64,000 bases of DNA from Clostridiales bacterium (lineage in GTDB: Bacteria; Bacillota; Clostridia; Christensenellales; CAG-138), in assembly GCA_012838425.1 (NCBI GenBank), contig DUPG01000026.1, positions 1 to 64,000 of the forward strand, given 5' to 3'. Within the stretch, counting starts at the first letter, position 1, and each line of letters begins with the position of its first letter. The notes below the pieces were generated by a model that did not search any database, was not told the origin of the DNA, and worked only from the letters and a program-made list of their open reading frames with translations. This document shows, piece after piece, positions 26,925 to 37,686 of the stretch. The translations under genes were made by a program, and so were the position numbers.

Positions 26925-29900
26925 ATGAAGAAAATCTATTCTGTCATAGCACTTGTGCTGCTTATTCTTTTAATACCCGTTTATTCACTTGCAGATTCAA
27001 AAAACCTCAGTGTGAACGGCGATTTTGAAGAACCAAGCACTACGAGCTATCCGCGCGGCTGGTCATTCAGCACATGGGACGAAAACAGACCTTCGATTGC
27101 AGAGGTAGTAGAAATTGAAGGCAGGGGAAATGTTGTTTACATAAAAAACGAAAAAGCCAATGACACCAGCTTATATCAAGTGATGCCCGTTGAGCCAAAC
27201 TCGTATTATGAGATTTCGTGCTATATAAAAACAGCCGGAGTTGAATCGGGCAAGGGCGCAAACATATCCGTATTGCATAGCCACGCTTACTCTACCACTC
27301 TGTTTGGTGATAACGACTGGCAGAAGGTCTCTTTTATAGGGCAAACCAATGCTGACCAAGAGGAGATAAGCGTTGCTATACGCATAGGCGGATACAGCGG
27401 AATAGCTTCCGGCGAAGCATGGTTTGACGATGTAACGGTTACAAAATTAGATAAAGCCCCATCAGATACATCAATTGTTCAAAAGCTGTATATAGAAAGT
27501 CAACCGAACCCCAACAACACAGAAGGCGAAAATATGCCCTACATGGGTACAATACTTGGATTAACGCTTTTGTTCGCTATTGCACTCATACTTATCTACA
27601 ACAAAATGATAAAGAACCCGAAAATGATTAAGTTGAATGAGAAAAAGGGCTTACTCGAAAACCCTTACATGATATTCATTCTGCTTGGCTTGGGCTTAGT
27701 AATAAGAATACTATGCAACTATTTGTTCCAATCCGTAGGCGATGACCCGCAATTTGGACATCCGACAGACATAAAGTGCTTCTTCGCATGGGGCGAAAGG
27801 ATGTTGAGCAATGGTCCAAGCGGATTCTATGCGCCCGATTATTTCTGCGACTATCCTCCCGGCTACCTGTATTTCTTAGGATTGTCATCGGGATTAAGCC
27901 ATCTTTTCGGTGCGGCGTATGGCTCTGCAACACATGCGCTATTCATGAAGCTTCCCTCAATAATTGCTGACCTGCTATTCGCTTTCTTGGCGTACAAGAC
28001 GGCAAAACGCATTAAGCTGAACGAAACTGTAGCGAACATCGCCGCTTGCTTCGTATTATTTAACCCGACAATCATATTCCTATCCTCTGTTTGGGGACAG
28101 ATTGACATTATACTCTCTTTGCTTATAGCAATTGCGGCAATACTGTTTATTGACGGAACAAAGATTGTAAAGACTGCCGGGCTGCTGAACCCAAGAATTA
28201 TAGCCTGCGGCGCAATATATGGATTGGCTATTCTAATAAAGCCGCAAGCATTGATGGTAGGTCCTGTATTTTTTGTTGCATATATTGTTTATATCATTAA
28301 CAACGACAAGCGAAATCAGCTTAACCAAGCGCTTTTGAACACCGTGTTGGCTGTGCTGTCTGCATTTGCGGTGATACTGCTTGTGTCATTCCCGTTTAAG
28401 CCGCAGCTTTTCGGACAAGAGGGGCTTGTTAAATGGCTGTTTGAAAAATACATTGGCACTGTAGGCGGATACAATTACGCAAGCGTTGAAGCGTACAACT
28501 TCATGTCGCTTATAGGCGGGCTGTGGACAAACGCCGACAAGGTTGTGTTCTTAGGGCTTACATACAAGCATATAGGCACAATTCTTATGGTGTTTGTGGG
28601 CATCGCTACGGCTGTATACTATGTTTTCGGCGAGAAAAAGAACAAGAGCGCGCTTATACTTTGCATGGCGTTTATGTTTGCGGGACTGTTCACATTCGGG
28701 CATTATATGCACGAGCGTTACATATTCCCCACATTAGTACTGTTAGTGCTTGCCGCTGTCGCTTACAAGGACAAGCGTCTGTATTTGCTGAGCGGGCTGT
28801 ACTCAATATCCGCTTTCCTAAACAGCGCAGGCGCGTTTATAATAATATCGAATCAATTTGCGAGAACAGAAAGCTATGATAACTTCGTGCTTTTAGGTTC
28901 ACTTTTCACTGTATTGTGCTTCTTATACTTCATATATGTAGGATACAAAATTATGATTAACGGAAAAATCGAAAAAGCGTTTGACGCGAAAAAGCCTGAA
29001 CAGCTTGCCATAACGCAAACAACAAGCGGAAGGATACTTCCCGACAAGGTCGATAACAAGCTGAGATTCAAGCGCAAGGACTATATATTCATAATCGCTG
29101 TTACACTTATTTACGCGGTGATTGCGCTAACCAACCTGGGTACGACTCAAGCGCCCGAAAACGGCTTGGTGATGACTATACAAGACGAAGACGCTGTAAT
29201 AGAGTTCGATAAAAAGGTCGAGATTTCCTCTGTATATGTGTACGGCGGCATAGCAAACCAAAGCCGCGTAGCTTTAAGAGATGCCGACAATAATGTGATA
29301 GCCTCATACGAACAGGTGTATGGGCATATGTTCAGATGGCGCGAAATTACAACCACGCCATTTTCAACGAATAAGGTAGTACTATCGGTCGAGTCGGGCA
29401 AAATTGACTTCAAAGAAATTGCATTCTATGATCCCCAAGGCAACCCGATAATAGGTCGCTCAAACGAGTTTGCAAGCCCGTTGATTGACGAGCCTGATGA
29501 GATTCCCATTAAGTCGAAAATATCCTATATGAACGGAATGTATTTCGACGAGCTGTATCATGGCAGAACAGCGTATGAGCACCTGCACAACCTAAAAGCA
29601 TACGAGGTAACACACCCGCCGCTTGGAAAAATCATAATAAGCATAGGCATCGCGATATTCGGTATGAACGCATTCGGCTGGCGTGTGATGGGCGCTTTGT
29701 TCGGCGTGGCTATGGTGCCTATAATCTACTGCTTCGCTAAACGGTTGTTCAAGAAGAGCGAATACGCATTGCTGGTAGCGTTCATATTCGCATTTGACTT
29801 CATGCACTATGTTCAGACGCGCATAGCGACTATTGACGTTTACGGCGTGTTCTTCATATTGCTGATGTTCTACTATATGTATCAGTACTTCACCATGAAT

Positions 29901-30911
29901 GTATTTGTTGACGGGCTCAAAGCTACCTTCAAGCCCTTAGCGTTGGCAGGACTTTTCTTCGGATTAGGCGCCGCAAGCAAGTGGATATGCTTCTACGCCG
30001 GCGGCGGCTTGGCAATAATGTTCCTGATTTCGATTATTCAAAGGATAATCGAGTACAAGAAGGTAATGGCATATGGCACTCCTGAGGAAGAAGAAAAGGT
30101 TTCGCATTTCCCGAGGTATTTGATTGCTACAATCGGGTGGTGCTTGATATTCTTCGTTGCGCTGCCAATAGTGATTTACTCCGCTTCATACCTTGTGTTC
30201 CCCGATGTTGCGCAAGCATTTAAGCAAAAAGGTATTCAAGGCTTTATGGACAGGGTATGGTACTTGCAGAAAAACATGTACGATTACCACAGCGATTTGA
30301 AGGCCACACATTCATTCCAGTCGCCTTGGTATTCGTGGCTGCTTGATATTCGTCCGATATGGTTCTACAAGGGAGCAGCGCCCGACGGCTATGTCGCTAC
30401 TATATCTTCATTCGGCAACCCGTATATTTGGATACCTTCATTGATAGGAACTATCGCTTTGGTAGTGCTGACTCTCAAGAAGAAGTTAAAAGCTAACGCA
30501 GGGATTATTATGGTGATAATAGGCGTTGCTTCTAACCTTGGTCCTTGGGTGCTGGTAACGCGCTGTACATTTATTTATCACTACTTCGCTACTGTTCCTT
30601 TCATAATACTTGGAGCGGTGTACCTGCTGAAATACCTTGAAGAAAAGTACAACTGGCTCTCATATATTAAATGGGGCTGGATGATAGTTGCCGGCGTAAT
30701 GTTTGCAGCGTACTATCCTTTCTTGACGGGTATTATAGCTTCTAAGAAGTACATGGAGCTTTTACAATGGATGCCCTCATGGACATTCTTGGGCTCACAA
30801 GGTCCAATTAAGGGAACCATATTCGGAATATGCGTAACCGTATTCATCATAATCGCATTCGTGCTTTTCGGAATGATGAAAAAGCAGAAATATGAGGCGC
30901 GATTTTTATAG
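26925..30911 (+). CDS. Large membrane glycosyltransferase: signal peptide, CBM-like domain, GT-C module and PMT/GT39-like module
   Basis: 1328 aa. N-terminal NLSVNGDFEEPSTTSYPRGWSF..., first multi-TM module (HPTDIKCFFAWGERMLSNGPSGFY..CDYPPGYLYFLGL), second with FDELYHGRTAYEHL..THPPLGKIIISIGIAIFGMNAFGWRVMGALFG as in PMT family. Confidence 0.88.
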   Translation: MKKIYSVIALVLLILLIPVYSLADSKNLSVNGDFEEPSTTSYPRGWSFSTWDENRPSIAEVVEIEGRGNVVYIKNEKANDTSLYQVMPVEPNSYYEISCYIKTAGVESGKGANISVLHSHAYSTTLFGDNDWQKVSFIGQTNADQEEISVAIRIGGYSGIASGEAWFDDVTVTKLDKAPSDTSIVQKLYIESQPNPNNTEGENMPYMGTILGLTLLFAIALILIYNKMIKNPKMIKLNEKKGLLENPYMIFILLGLGLVIRILCNYLFQSVGDDPQFGHPTDIKCFFAWGERMLSNGPSGFYAPDYFCDYPPGYLYFLGLSSGLSHLFGAAYGSATHALFMKLPSIIADLLFAFLAYKTAKRIKLNETVANIAACFVLFNPTIIFLSSVWGQIDIILSLLIAIAAILFIDGTKIVKTAGLLNPRIIACGAIYGLAILIKPQALMVGPVFFVAYIVYIINNDKRNQLNQALLNTVLAVLSAFAVILLVSFPFKPQLFGQEGLVKWLFEKYIGTVGGYNYASVEAYNFMSLIGGLWTNADKVVFLGLTYKHIGTILMVFVGIATAVYYVFGEKKNKSALILCMAFMFAGLFTFGHYMHERYIFPTLVLLVLAAVAYKDKRLYLLSGLYSISAFLNSAGAFIIISNQFARTESYDNFVLLGSLFTVLCFLYFIYVGYKIMINGKIEKAFDAKKPEQLAITQTTSGRILPDKVDNKLRFKRKDYIFIIAVTLIYAVIALTNLGTTQAPENGLVMTIQDEDAVIEFDKKVEISSVYVYGGIANQSRVALRDADNNVIASYEQVYGHMFRWREITTTPFSTNKVVLSVESGKIDFKEIAFYDPQGNPIIGRSNEFASPLIDEPDEIPIKSKISYMNGMYFDELYHGRTAYEHLHNLKAYEVTHPPLGKIIISIGIAIFGMNAFGWRVMGALFGVAMVPIIYCFAKRLFKKSEYALLVAFIFAFDFMHYVQTRIATIDVYGVFFILLMFYYMYQYFTMNVFVDGLKATFKPLALAGLFFGLGAASKWICFYAGGGLAIMFLISIIQRIIEYKKVMAYGTPEEEEKVSHFPRYLIATIGWCLIFFVALPIVIYSASYLVFPDVAQAFKQKGIQGFMDRVWYLQKNMYDYHSDLKATHSFQSPWYSWLLDIRPIWFYKGAAPDGYVATISSFGNPYIWIPSLIGTIALVVLTLKKKLKANAGIIMVIIGVASNLGPWVLVTRCTFIYHYFATVPFIILGAVYLLKYLEEKYNWLSYIKWGWMIVAGVMFAAYYPFLTGIIASKKYMELLQWMPSWTFLGSQGPIKGTIFGICVTVFIIIAFVLFGMMKKQKYEARFL

Positions 30912-30924
30912 GAGAAGCAAGCAA

Positions 30925-31428
30925 ATGAAGAAAAGCGCAGCGAATAATATCCTTCAATTCATAAAGTTCGGCATTGTGGGTGTGATGAACACCCTTGTCG
31001 ATTTTCTCGTTTTCACTTTACTTACTCTGCTGTTTGGCGGCATGCGCGACAGCATATTTTTGACGGGAGTATTTACACTCATAGCCTATGCTTGCGGAGT
31101 GCTTAACAGCTTTTTATTGAATTCGCGCTGGACATTCAGGCAGGAATACAGACGCACGAAGCAAGAGAAGTATATGTTCGTATTGGTGAACGCTGTATCG
31201 TGGCTGGTGTCTTTCTTCTTCGTATGGCTGTTCTCGAACCATGTGTTCCCCAACAGCAGTTTGACAGAGTTCACATACAATCTGTTAGGCTATACAGAGG
31301 TTGAGCAATATGAAAAGGTTGTGAGCATATTGTCAAAGCTGTTCTCTGCTCCTATTGTAATTATAGTGAACTTTTTGGGTACAAAGCTGTTTGTATTCAA
31401 CGGAAATAAAAACGAAGGAATCGAGTAA
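30925..31428 (+). CDS. GtrA family protein
   Basis: QFIKFGIVGVMNTLVDFLVFTLL...CGVLNSFLLNSRWTF. Confidence 0.92.
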   Translation: MKKSAANNILQFIKFGIVGVMNTLVDFLVFTLLTLLFGGMRDSIFLTGVFTLIAYACGVLNSFLLNSRWTFRQEYRRTKQEKYMFVLVNAVSWLVSFFFVWLFSNHVFPNSSLTEFTYNLLGYTEVEQYEKVVSILSKLFSAPIVIIVNFLGTKLFVFNGNKNEGIE

Positions 31429-32957
31429 TGTACACTAACATAAAGAGCCATGGTCTGTCCGGCATAGAGGGGTTCACCGTGAATATTGAGGTGGCGATAT
31501 TCACAGGTCTGCCCGCATACAACATGGTAGGCTTGCCCGATACAGCGGTAAGAGAATCACGCGAGAGGGTTCAGTCGGCTATAAAGAACAGCCGATACAC
31601 ATTCCCGAATGACAAGGTAATTATTAACTTGGCACCTGCCGATATGCGCAAGGAAGGTACGCAGTACGATTTGCCCATAGCGTTGGGCCTGTTGGTCGCC
31701 TCAAAACAGATTTCGGATAAAAACATAGGCAATTTTACTATACTTGGCGAGCTGGCGTTAGACGGCACAGTTCGACATATAAACGGAATACTGCCCATGG
31801 TGATTGACGCGTCAGAGAGGGGCGAAACCAACTTTTTGATTTCTGCCGCGAACGCAAAGGAAGCAGCGCAAATTGAAGGAGTTAACATATTCGCTGTAAA
31901 CACGCTGAAAGAGGCCGCCCAGTTTTTAGACGGCAAGCTGAATATTGAGCCGATGCCCATTGAGCGCTGGCTTCCTGATGACGATTGCAGGAGCAATGAC
32001 TTTTCGCTTATACAAGGGCAGTTCAGCGCAAAGAGAGCTGTAGAGGTAGCAGTTGCAGGAGGGCATAACATACTGCTTATAGGCACTCCCGGCTCGGGAA
32101 AGACAATGATTTCGCGTAGTATACCGTCGATATTGCCCGACTTGACTAAGGAAGAAGCCATAGAGATAACGAAAATCCATTCTATTGTGGGGGAGCTGCC
32201 GCCGGATTCAGGTTTGGTTACGCAAAGACCATACAGAAGCCCGCACCACACCTCATCTGCCGCTTCATTGGTAGGCGGGAGCACAAAAGCGCTTCCCGGA
32301 GAGATAAGCCTTGCGCATTTCGGCGTATTGTTCTTAGATGAGCTGCCCGAATTTAAGCGCGATGTGTTAGAAGCGATGCGTCAGCCTTTAGAGGACGGTT
32401 TTATCACCGTATCGCGTGCAACCTTCAGAGCGACATATCCCGCAAGCTTTATGCTTGTAGCGGCTATGAACCCCTGTCCTTGCGGAAATTACGGCTCAAA
32501 GCATAACAAGTGCCGGTGCTCTTTGCAGCAGATTAAGAAATACCAACAGAGAATTAGCGGTCCGTTGCTTGACAGAATAGACCTGCATATAGAAATGACC
32601 GAAGTTGAGTACAGCGATTTCACTAACACCACGCCTGCTGAATCGAGCAAAAGCATTAAAGCGCGTGTAAATGCCGCAAGGGCTATTCAGAGAAAGCGAT
32701 TTGATGGTACGGGAATTCTTTTCAACGCGCAAATGGATTCAACGCATATAAAAGAATTCTGCACGATTGATTCGGAGGGCGAAAAGCTTATGGAAATGGC
32801 GTTTTCACGGCTTAACCTCAGCGCAAGAGCGTATAATAGGCTTAAAAAGGTCGCACGTACCATTGCGGACTTAGATAATTCAGAGAAAATATCTGCTTCG
32901 CATATTTCTGAAGCAATTCAATACAGAAGCTTAGATTCAAAGTACTGGGGTAATTGA
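31428..32957 (+). CDS. YifB family Mg chelatase-like AAA ATPase (ComM-like)
   Basis: GLPAYNMVGLPDTAVRESRERVQSAIKNS, GTPGSGKTMISRSIPSILP, FLDELPEF, AAMNPCPCGNYG. Confidence 0.96.
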   Translation: MYTNIKSHGLSGIEGFTVNIEVAIFTGLPAYNMVGLPDTAVRESRERVQSAIKNSRYTFPNDKVIINLAPADMRKEGTQYDLPIALGLLVASKQISDKNIGNFTILGELALDGTVRHINGILPMVIDASERGETNFLISAANAKEAAQIEGVNIFAVNTLKEAAQFLDGKLNIEPMPIERWLPDDDCRSNDFSLIQGQFSAKRAVEVAVAGGHNILLIGTPGSGKTMISRSIPSILPDLTKEEAIEITKIHSIVGELPPDSGLVTQRPYRSPHHTSSAASLVGGSTKALPGEISLAHFGVLFLDELPEFKRDVLEAMRQPLEDGFITVSRATFRATYPASFMLVAAMNPCPCGNYGSKHNKCRCSLQQIKKYQQRISGPLLDRIDLHIEMTEVEYSDFTNTTPAESSKSIKARVNAARAIQRKRFDGTGILFNAQMDSTHIKEFCTIDSEGEKLMEMAFSRLNLSARAYNRLKKVARTIADLDNSEKISASHISEAIQYRSLDSKYWGN

Positions 32958-34135
32958 TGAACTATACTCACGAGTGGATATGCTGTCTTTGGCTTGCTTT
33001 GATGCTGCCCGACTGCTCACCGCGCTATATGCAGTTAGTAGAAGAATACGGCGCGGCGGTTACTGTTTTTGAGAATTTTGAGGACATTCACAAAGAGAAC
33101 CCATCGCTTATAAGGCAAGTCGAGCTTGAAAGAATGCGCAAAACAAGCCCTGAACAGCTTTTTCACAGGTTCGAGAACACACTGCAAAAGCTGAAGGTTG
33201 ATGTAATATTTCTGAACTCTGATGAATACCCCAGCATATTAAAGCAGATTTCAAGTCCACCGAATGTGTTGTTTGTAAGAGGTAAAATGCCAAACGAGGA
33301 AGCATTGACTGTCGGGATAGTAGGCTCAAGGAAATGCACAAGCTACGGTGTTGAAGCTACAAGGAATATTGCATACAGCTTAGCCGAAGGCGGAGCGTGC
33401 ATTGTATCAGGGCTTGCCGAGGGAATAGACGCGCACGCATCATCAGCGGCGCTTGAATGTAAAAGCAACTCCTGTCCTACTGTCGCGGTGCTGGGCAGCG
33501 GAATAGATGTAGTTTTTCCGAAATGCAACGAATCACTGTACCATGCTATAATCGAACGGGGTGCAGTTATTTCGCAATTCTGCCCGAATGCGCAGCCTGC
33601 AAGCTATACTTTTCCAAAGCGCAACAAGGTAATTGCGGGGCTTTCACGCTGTTTGATAGTATCCGAAGCAGCAAAGGACAGCGGCGCCTTAATTACAGCC
33701 GACTATGCAGGCAAATTCGGAAGAAAGGTATTCTGCATACCCGGGCGCATTACGGATTGGCAGAGCGAAGGCTCAAACACGCTTATAAATTCGAAAAAAG
33801 CAACCCTGCTGTTATCTATCGAGCAGGTGATTGATGAGTGCAAGAAAGATTCGTTTGAGAATTTGCAGTATAACAATATAAGAAGCAATAAACCGAAAGA
33901 AAAAACACAGAAAACACCGGCAATCAGCAAGCCCGCAAAACCAAAAATTGAGTTGGACGAAAAGAGTATGACGATATACAACGCGTTGTTAGACGGCGAA
34001 AAGACATTTGACGAATTATGTATAATTACAGGCTTATCGGTGCCGGAATTAAATTTGTCCTTGACAACTATGGAGTTTTCACGAATAATTAAACAGTCGC
34101 AAGGAAGAGCTTACAGTATCTTTTGCGACATTTGA
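32957..34135 (+). CDS. dprA: DNA-processing protein DprA
   Basis: VGIVGSRKCTSYGVEATRNIAYSLAEGGACIVSGLAEGIDAHASSAAL...FPKRNKVIAGLSRCLIVSEAAKDSGALITADYAGKFGRKVFCIPG. Confidence 0.96.
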   Translation: MNYTHEWICCLWLALMLPDCSPRYMQLVEEYGAAVTVFENFEDIHKENPSLIRQVELERMRKTSPEQLFHRFENTLQKLKVDVIFLNSDEYPSILKQISSPPNVLFVRGKMPNEEALTVGIVGSRKCTSYGVEATRNIAYSLAEGGACIVSGLAEGIDAHASSAALECKSNSCPTVAVLGSGIDVVFPKCNESLYHAIIERGAVISQFCPNAQPASYTFPKRNKVIAGLSRCLIVSEAAKDSGALITADYAGKFGRKVFCIPGRITDWQSEGSNTLINSKKATLLLSIEQVIDECKKDSFENLQYNNIRSNKPKEKTQKTPAISKPAKPKIELDEKSMTIYNALLDGEKTFDELCIITGLSVPELNLSLTTMEFSRIIKQSQGRAYSIFCDI

Positions 34136-34157
34136 CTGTATGGAGGTACTAATATAA

Positions 34158-36281
34158 ATGGCTGGAAAAGCAGTAAAAAGCACGAAAACCACAGCTAAGT
34201 CAAAGGATTTGATAATTGTTGAATCTCCCACGAAGGCGAAGAAGATTTCTAACTTCTTGGGTTCAAAATACACTGTAATCGCATCTAATGGACATATACG
34301 CGATTTGCCGAAGAGCAAGCTCGGGATAAAAATTGAAAACGGCTTTGCTCCCGAATACATTACTGTTCGCGGAAAAAGCTCTCTCATTAACGACATAAAG
34401 AAGCAGGCAAAGGCAAGCAACAAGGTTTATCTCGCAACCGACCCTGACAGAGAGGGCGAAGCGATTTCTTGGCATTTAGCCAATGTATTAGGCATTAATG
34501 AAAAAGACAAGTGCCGCATAGTATTCAACGAAATTACTCCCGCCGCTGTAAAGTCCTCGCTTTCTAACGCAAGGGCTATTGATGCTGCGCTTGTTGACGC
34601 GCAGCAGGCAAGAAGAGTATTAGACCGCTTGGTTGGCTATAAGATAAGCCCCCTGCTTTGGGCGAAAGTAAAGCATGGACTGTCCGCCGGGCGTGTGCAG
34701 TCTGTCGCTACACGCATGATATGTGACAGAGAGGAAGAGATAAAGAATTTCGTTCCCGAAGAATATTGGACTATTACCGCCTCCGTATTGAAAGAGGATA
34801 ACAAAAAGCCATTTAATGTAAAATTCTTTGGCTTCTCTGATAAAAAAGCCGATGTGCGCACAGAAAAGGAAGCGCGTGAAATAGTTGAAAAGACAAAGAG
34901 CATAGGTACGCTGACCGTATCTAACATAAAAGTCGCTTCAAAAAGCAAGCACGCGCCGCCGCCATTCACTACAAGCAGTATGCAGCAGGAGGCTTCAAAG
35001 AAGTTAGGGTTTACTTCGGAAAGAACTATGCGTATTGCGCAGGAGCTGTACGAGGGCGCTAACTTCGATTCGGGCTTGATTACATATATGCGTACGGACT
35101 CTGTTCGCGTTTCGCAGGAAGCGCAAAAGGAAGCGTTAGAGCTTATAAACAGCAAGTACGGTAAAGAATATGCCCCGAATACGCCCAATGTTTACAAAGG
35201 AAAGAAGGGTACGCAGGACGCGCACGAGGCTATTCGCCCCACTTCGCTTGCAAATACTCCGCTGAAGGTTAAGGATAAGCTTACGCCGCAGCAGTATAAG
35301 CTGTATAAGCTGATTTATGAACGCTTTTTGGCAAGCCAGATGACGCCTGCTGTTATTGAGACCACAACGGTTACAATGAACGCGAATGAGCTTACCTACA
35401 AAGCAACAGGCGCTCATATTCTGTTTGCCGGCTATACAATCATATACAACGAAAACTCAGACGAAGAAAAGGTTGAGAACATTCCTGCACTTAAGGAAAA
35501 CGAGGTGCTTAAGGTTGAAGATGTAGCTTCCGAGCAGCATTTTACCCAACCGCCAAGCAGATATACAGACGCGACACTAATAAAAGCGTTAGACGAATTC
35601 GGCATTGGTCGTCCGAGCACATATGCGCCTACTATTTCGACGATAATAGCGCGTGGCTATGTTGTTCGCGATAAGAAAATGTTAGTGCCTACCGAGCTGG
35701 GAATAATAGTTACGAATATAATGAAAGAGAGCTTTTCCGATATTGTGGACATTAAGTTCACAGCGGATATGGAAGATGAGCTTGACAAGATTGAAGAAGG
35801 CGAAAAGGAATGGACTAAGGTCATCGAAAAGTTTTATGAGCCTTTTATAAAGACAGTTCAGGTTGCGCAAAGCACATTAGAGCGTGTTGCTATACCCGAC
35901 GAGGTATCCGATGTGCCATGCGACAAGTGCGGCGCAATGATGGTGTATAAGATGGGCAGATTCGGCAAATTCTTGGCCTGCCCGAACTACCCCGAATGTA
36001 AGAATACAAAGCCAATAGTCGTAACCATTGATACGCCCTGCCCCAAGTGCGGCGCGTCATTGGTAAGACGCTCAAAAAAAGGTTCGAATAAATATTTTTA
36101 CGGTTGCGAACGCTATCCCGAATGCGATTTTGCATCAAAGGATCTGCCGCTTAACGAAAAATGCCCCGTATGCGGCGAGCACATGGTACAAGTAATGACA
36201 GAGAAGGGGCGCTTCAAGACCTGTTCTAACAGAGAATGCACCCCACACAAGCGCAAGGCCAAGCGGGGTGAAAGCAATTAA
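34158..36281 (+). CDS. topA: DNA topoisomerase I
   Basis: DLIIVESPTKAKKISNFLG, ATDPDREGEAISWHL, SAGRVQSVATRMI, ITYMRTDS. C-terminal zinc-ribbon repeats. Confidence 0.98.
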   Translation: MAGKAVKSTKTTAKSKDLIIVESPTKAKKISNFLGSKYTVIASNGHIRDLPKSKLGIKIENGFAPEYITVRGKSSLINDIKKQAKASNKVYLATDPDREGEAISWHLANVLGINEKDKCRIVFNEITPAAVKSSLSNARAIDAALVDAQQARRVLDRLVGYKISPLLWAKVKHGLSAGRVQSVATRMICDREEEIKNFVPEEYWTITASVLKEDNKKPFNVKFFGFSDKKADVRTEKEAREIVEKTKSIGTLTVSNIKVASKSKHAPPPFTTSSMQQEASKKLGFTSERTMRIAQELYEGANFDSGLITYMRTDSVRVSQEAQKEALELINSKYGKEYAPNTPNVYKGKKGTQDAHEAIRPTSLANTPLKVKDKLTPQQYKLYKLIYERFLASQMTPAVIETTTVTMNANELTYKATGAHILFAGYTIIYNENSDEEKVENIPALKENEVLKVEDVASEQHFTQPPSRYTDATLIKALDEFGIGRPSTYAPTISTIIARGYVVRDKKMLVPTELGIIVTNIMKESFSDIVDIKFTADMEDELDKIEEGEKEWTKVIEKFYEPFIKTVQVAQSTLERVAIPDEVSDVPCDKCGAMMVYKMGRFGKFLACPNYPECKNTKPIVVTIDTPCPKCGASLVRRSKKGSNKYFYGCERYPECDFASKDLPLNEKCPVCGEHMVQVMTEKGRFKTCSNRECTPHKRKAKRGESN

Positions 36282-37584
36282 GGTTATAGTTATCGGCGCA
36301 GGCTTGGCAGGCTGTGAAGCGGCTAACATTATTGCTTCATTCGGTATAAAAGTAGTTCTTTACGATATGAAGCCAGAGCACTTTACGCCTGCTCATAAAT
36401 CTCCAAACCTTTGCGAGCTTGTATGCTCTAACTCCTTGCGTTCAAACAGCATTCAAAACGCCGCAGGACTGTTAAAGCAGGAAATGAGGGAGTTGGGCTC
36501 AATTGTAATGGAGGCAGCCGATACTCACGCTGTGCCTGCAGGCAGTGCGTTGGCCGTAAATCGTGAGGATTTTTCGAAGCACATTACTGATAAAATATTA
36601 TCTAACCCGAACATAAAGTATATTTCAGAAAAAATAGATGCTTTACCCGCTCCAAGCGCAGATTGTCCCGTAATAGTCGCCACAGGACCGTTGACCGACG
36701 GCGAATTATTAAAATCCATTGAGAACACTATGGGCGAATCGCTGCACTTTTTTGATGCCGCGGCACCCATAGTTTCTGCTGAATCGCTGGACTTTACAAA
36801 GGTGTTTGAGGGTTCACGCTATGATAAGGGCAATGATTACCTTAACTGCCCCATGAGCAGAGAAGAATACATATACTTTGTGCGCGAGCTTGTAAATGCC
36901 GAAACGGTTGTGCTTAAAGAGTTTGAGAAGGGTGATATTTTCGAAGGCTGTATGCCTCTTGAAATAATGGCGAAGCGCGGTGAAATGACCTTGGCGTATG
37001 GCCCGTTAAAGCCTGTTGGACTGACAAACCCGCATAGCTCAGAAAAGCCCTTTGCGGTTGTTCAACTGCGCCGAGAGGATAAAGAGGGCAAGTACTACAA
37101 CATAGTGGGCTTTCAGACTAACCTGAAATTTTCAGAACAACGCAGGGTGTTCTCTATGATTCCCGGGCTTGAGAATGCAGAGTATATGCGCTATGGCGTA
37201 ATGCACAGAAACTCATTTATCAATTCGCCAAATAAGTTAGACTTTACTTACATGGTAAAGGATATCCCCCACCTTTATTTTGCAGGGCAGATTACAGGCG
37301 TTGAGGGCTACTTGGAAAGCGCTTCAAGCGGGCTTGTGGCGGGGCTAAACGCTGCCTTGTCGCTGTTAGGGCGTGAAAGAATTGATTTTACAAGCAAAAC
37401 AGCAATAGGTGCTTTGGCGCACTATGTTTCTGAATACTGCGGATATGATTTTCAGCCGCAAAACATAAACTATGGCTTAATAGACGACTTAGAAACGCGC
37501 ATAAAGAATAAAGTTGAACGGAATATGGCGATTGCAAACCGGTCATTAGAAATTATAAGGAATATTAAAGCTCTATGTAAATAA
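36268..37584 (+). CDS. trmFO: Methylenetetrahydrofolate-tRNA-(uracil-5-)-methyltransferase TrmFO
   Basis: IGAGLAGCEAANI...YDMKPEHFTPAHKSPNLCELVCSNSLRSNS...FAGQITGVEGYLESASSGLVAGLNAA. GTG start overlapping topA. Confidence 0.97.
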   Translation: MKAIKVIVIGAGLAGCEAANIIASFGIKVVLYDMKPEHFTPAHKSPNLCELVCSNSLRSNSIQNAAGLLKQEMRELGSIVMEAADTHAVPAGSALAVNREDFSKHITDKILSNPNIKYISEKIDALPAPSADCPVIVATGPLTDGELLKSIENTMGESLHFFDAAAPIVSAESLDFTKVFEGSRYDKGNDYLNCPMSREEYIYFVRELVNAETVVLKEFEKGDIFEGCMPLEIMAKRGEMTLAYGPLKPVGLTNPHSSEKPFAVVQLRREDKEGKYYNIVGFQTNLKFSEQRRVFSMIPGLENAEYMRYGVMHRNSFINSPNKLDFTYMVKDIPHLYFAGQITGVEGYLESASSGLVAGLNAALSLLGRERIDFTSKTAIGALAHYVSEYCGYDFQPQNINYGLIDDLETRIKNKVERNMAIANRSLEIIRNIKALCK

Positions 37585-37686
37585 TTGTCAGTTACTTATG
37601 AACAATCTATGAATTTTACTCCCAGCAGGTAACAAAATCAATTAAGTTATGGTATTATTAGCTTTAGAGCAATATTTTTTGCTATT

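Noticed and set aside
31571-32284. 237-aa minus-strand ORF inside the yifB gene
   Set aside because: Shadow ORF opposite a strongly conserved AAA ATPase.
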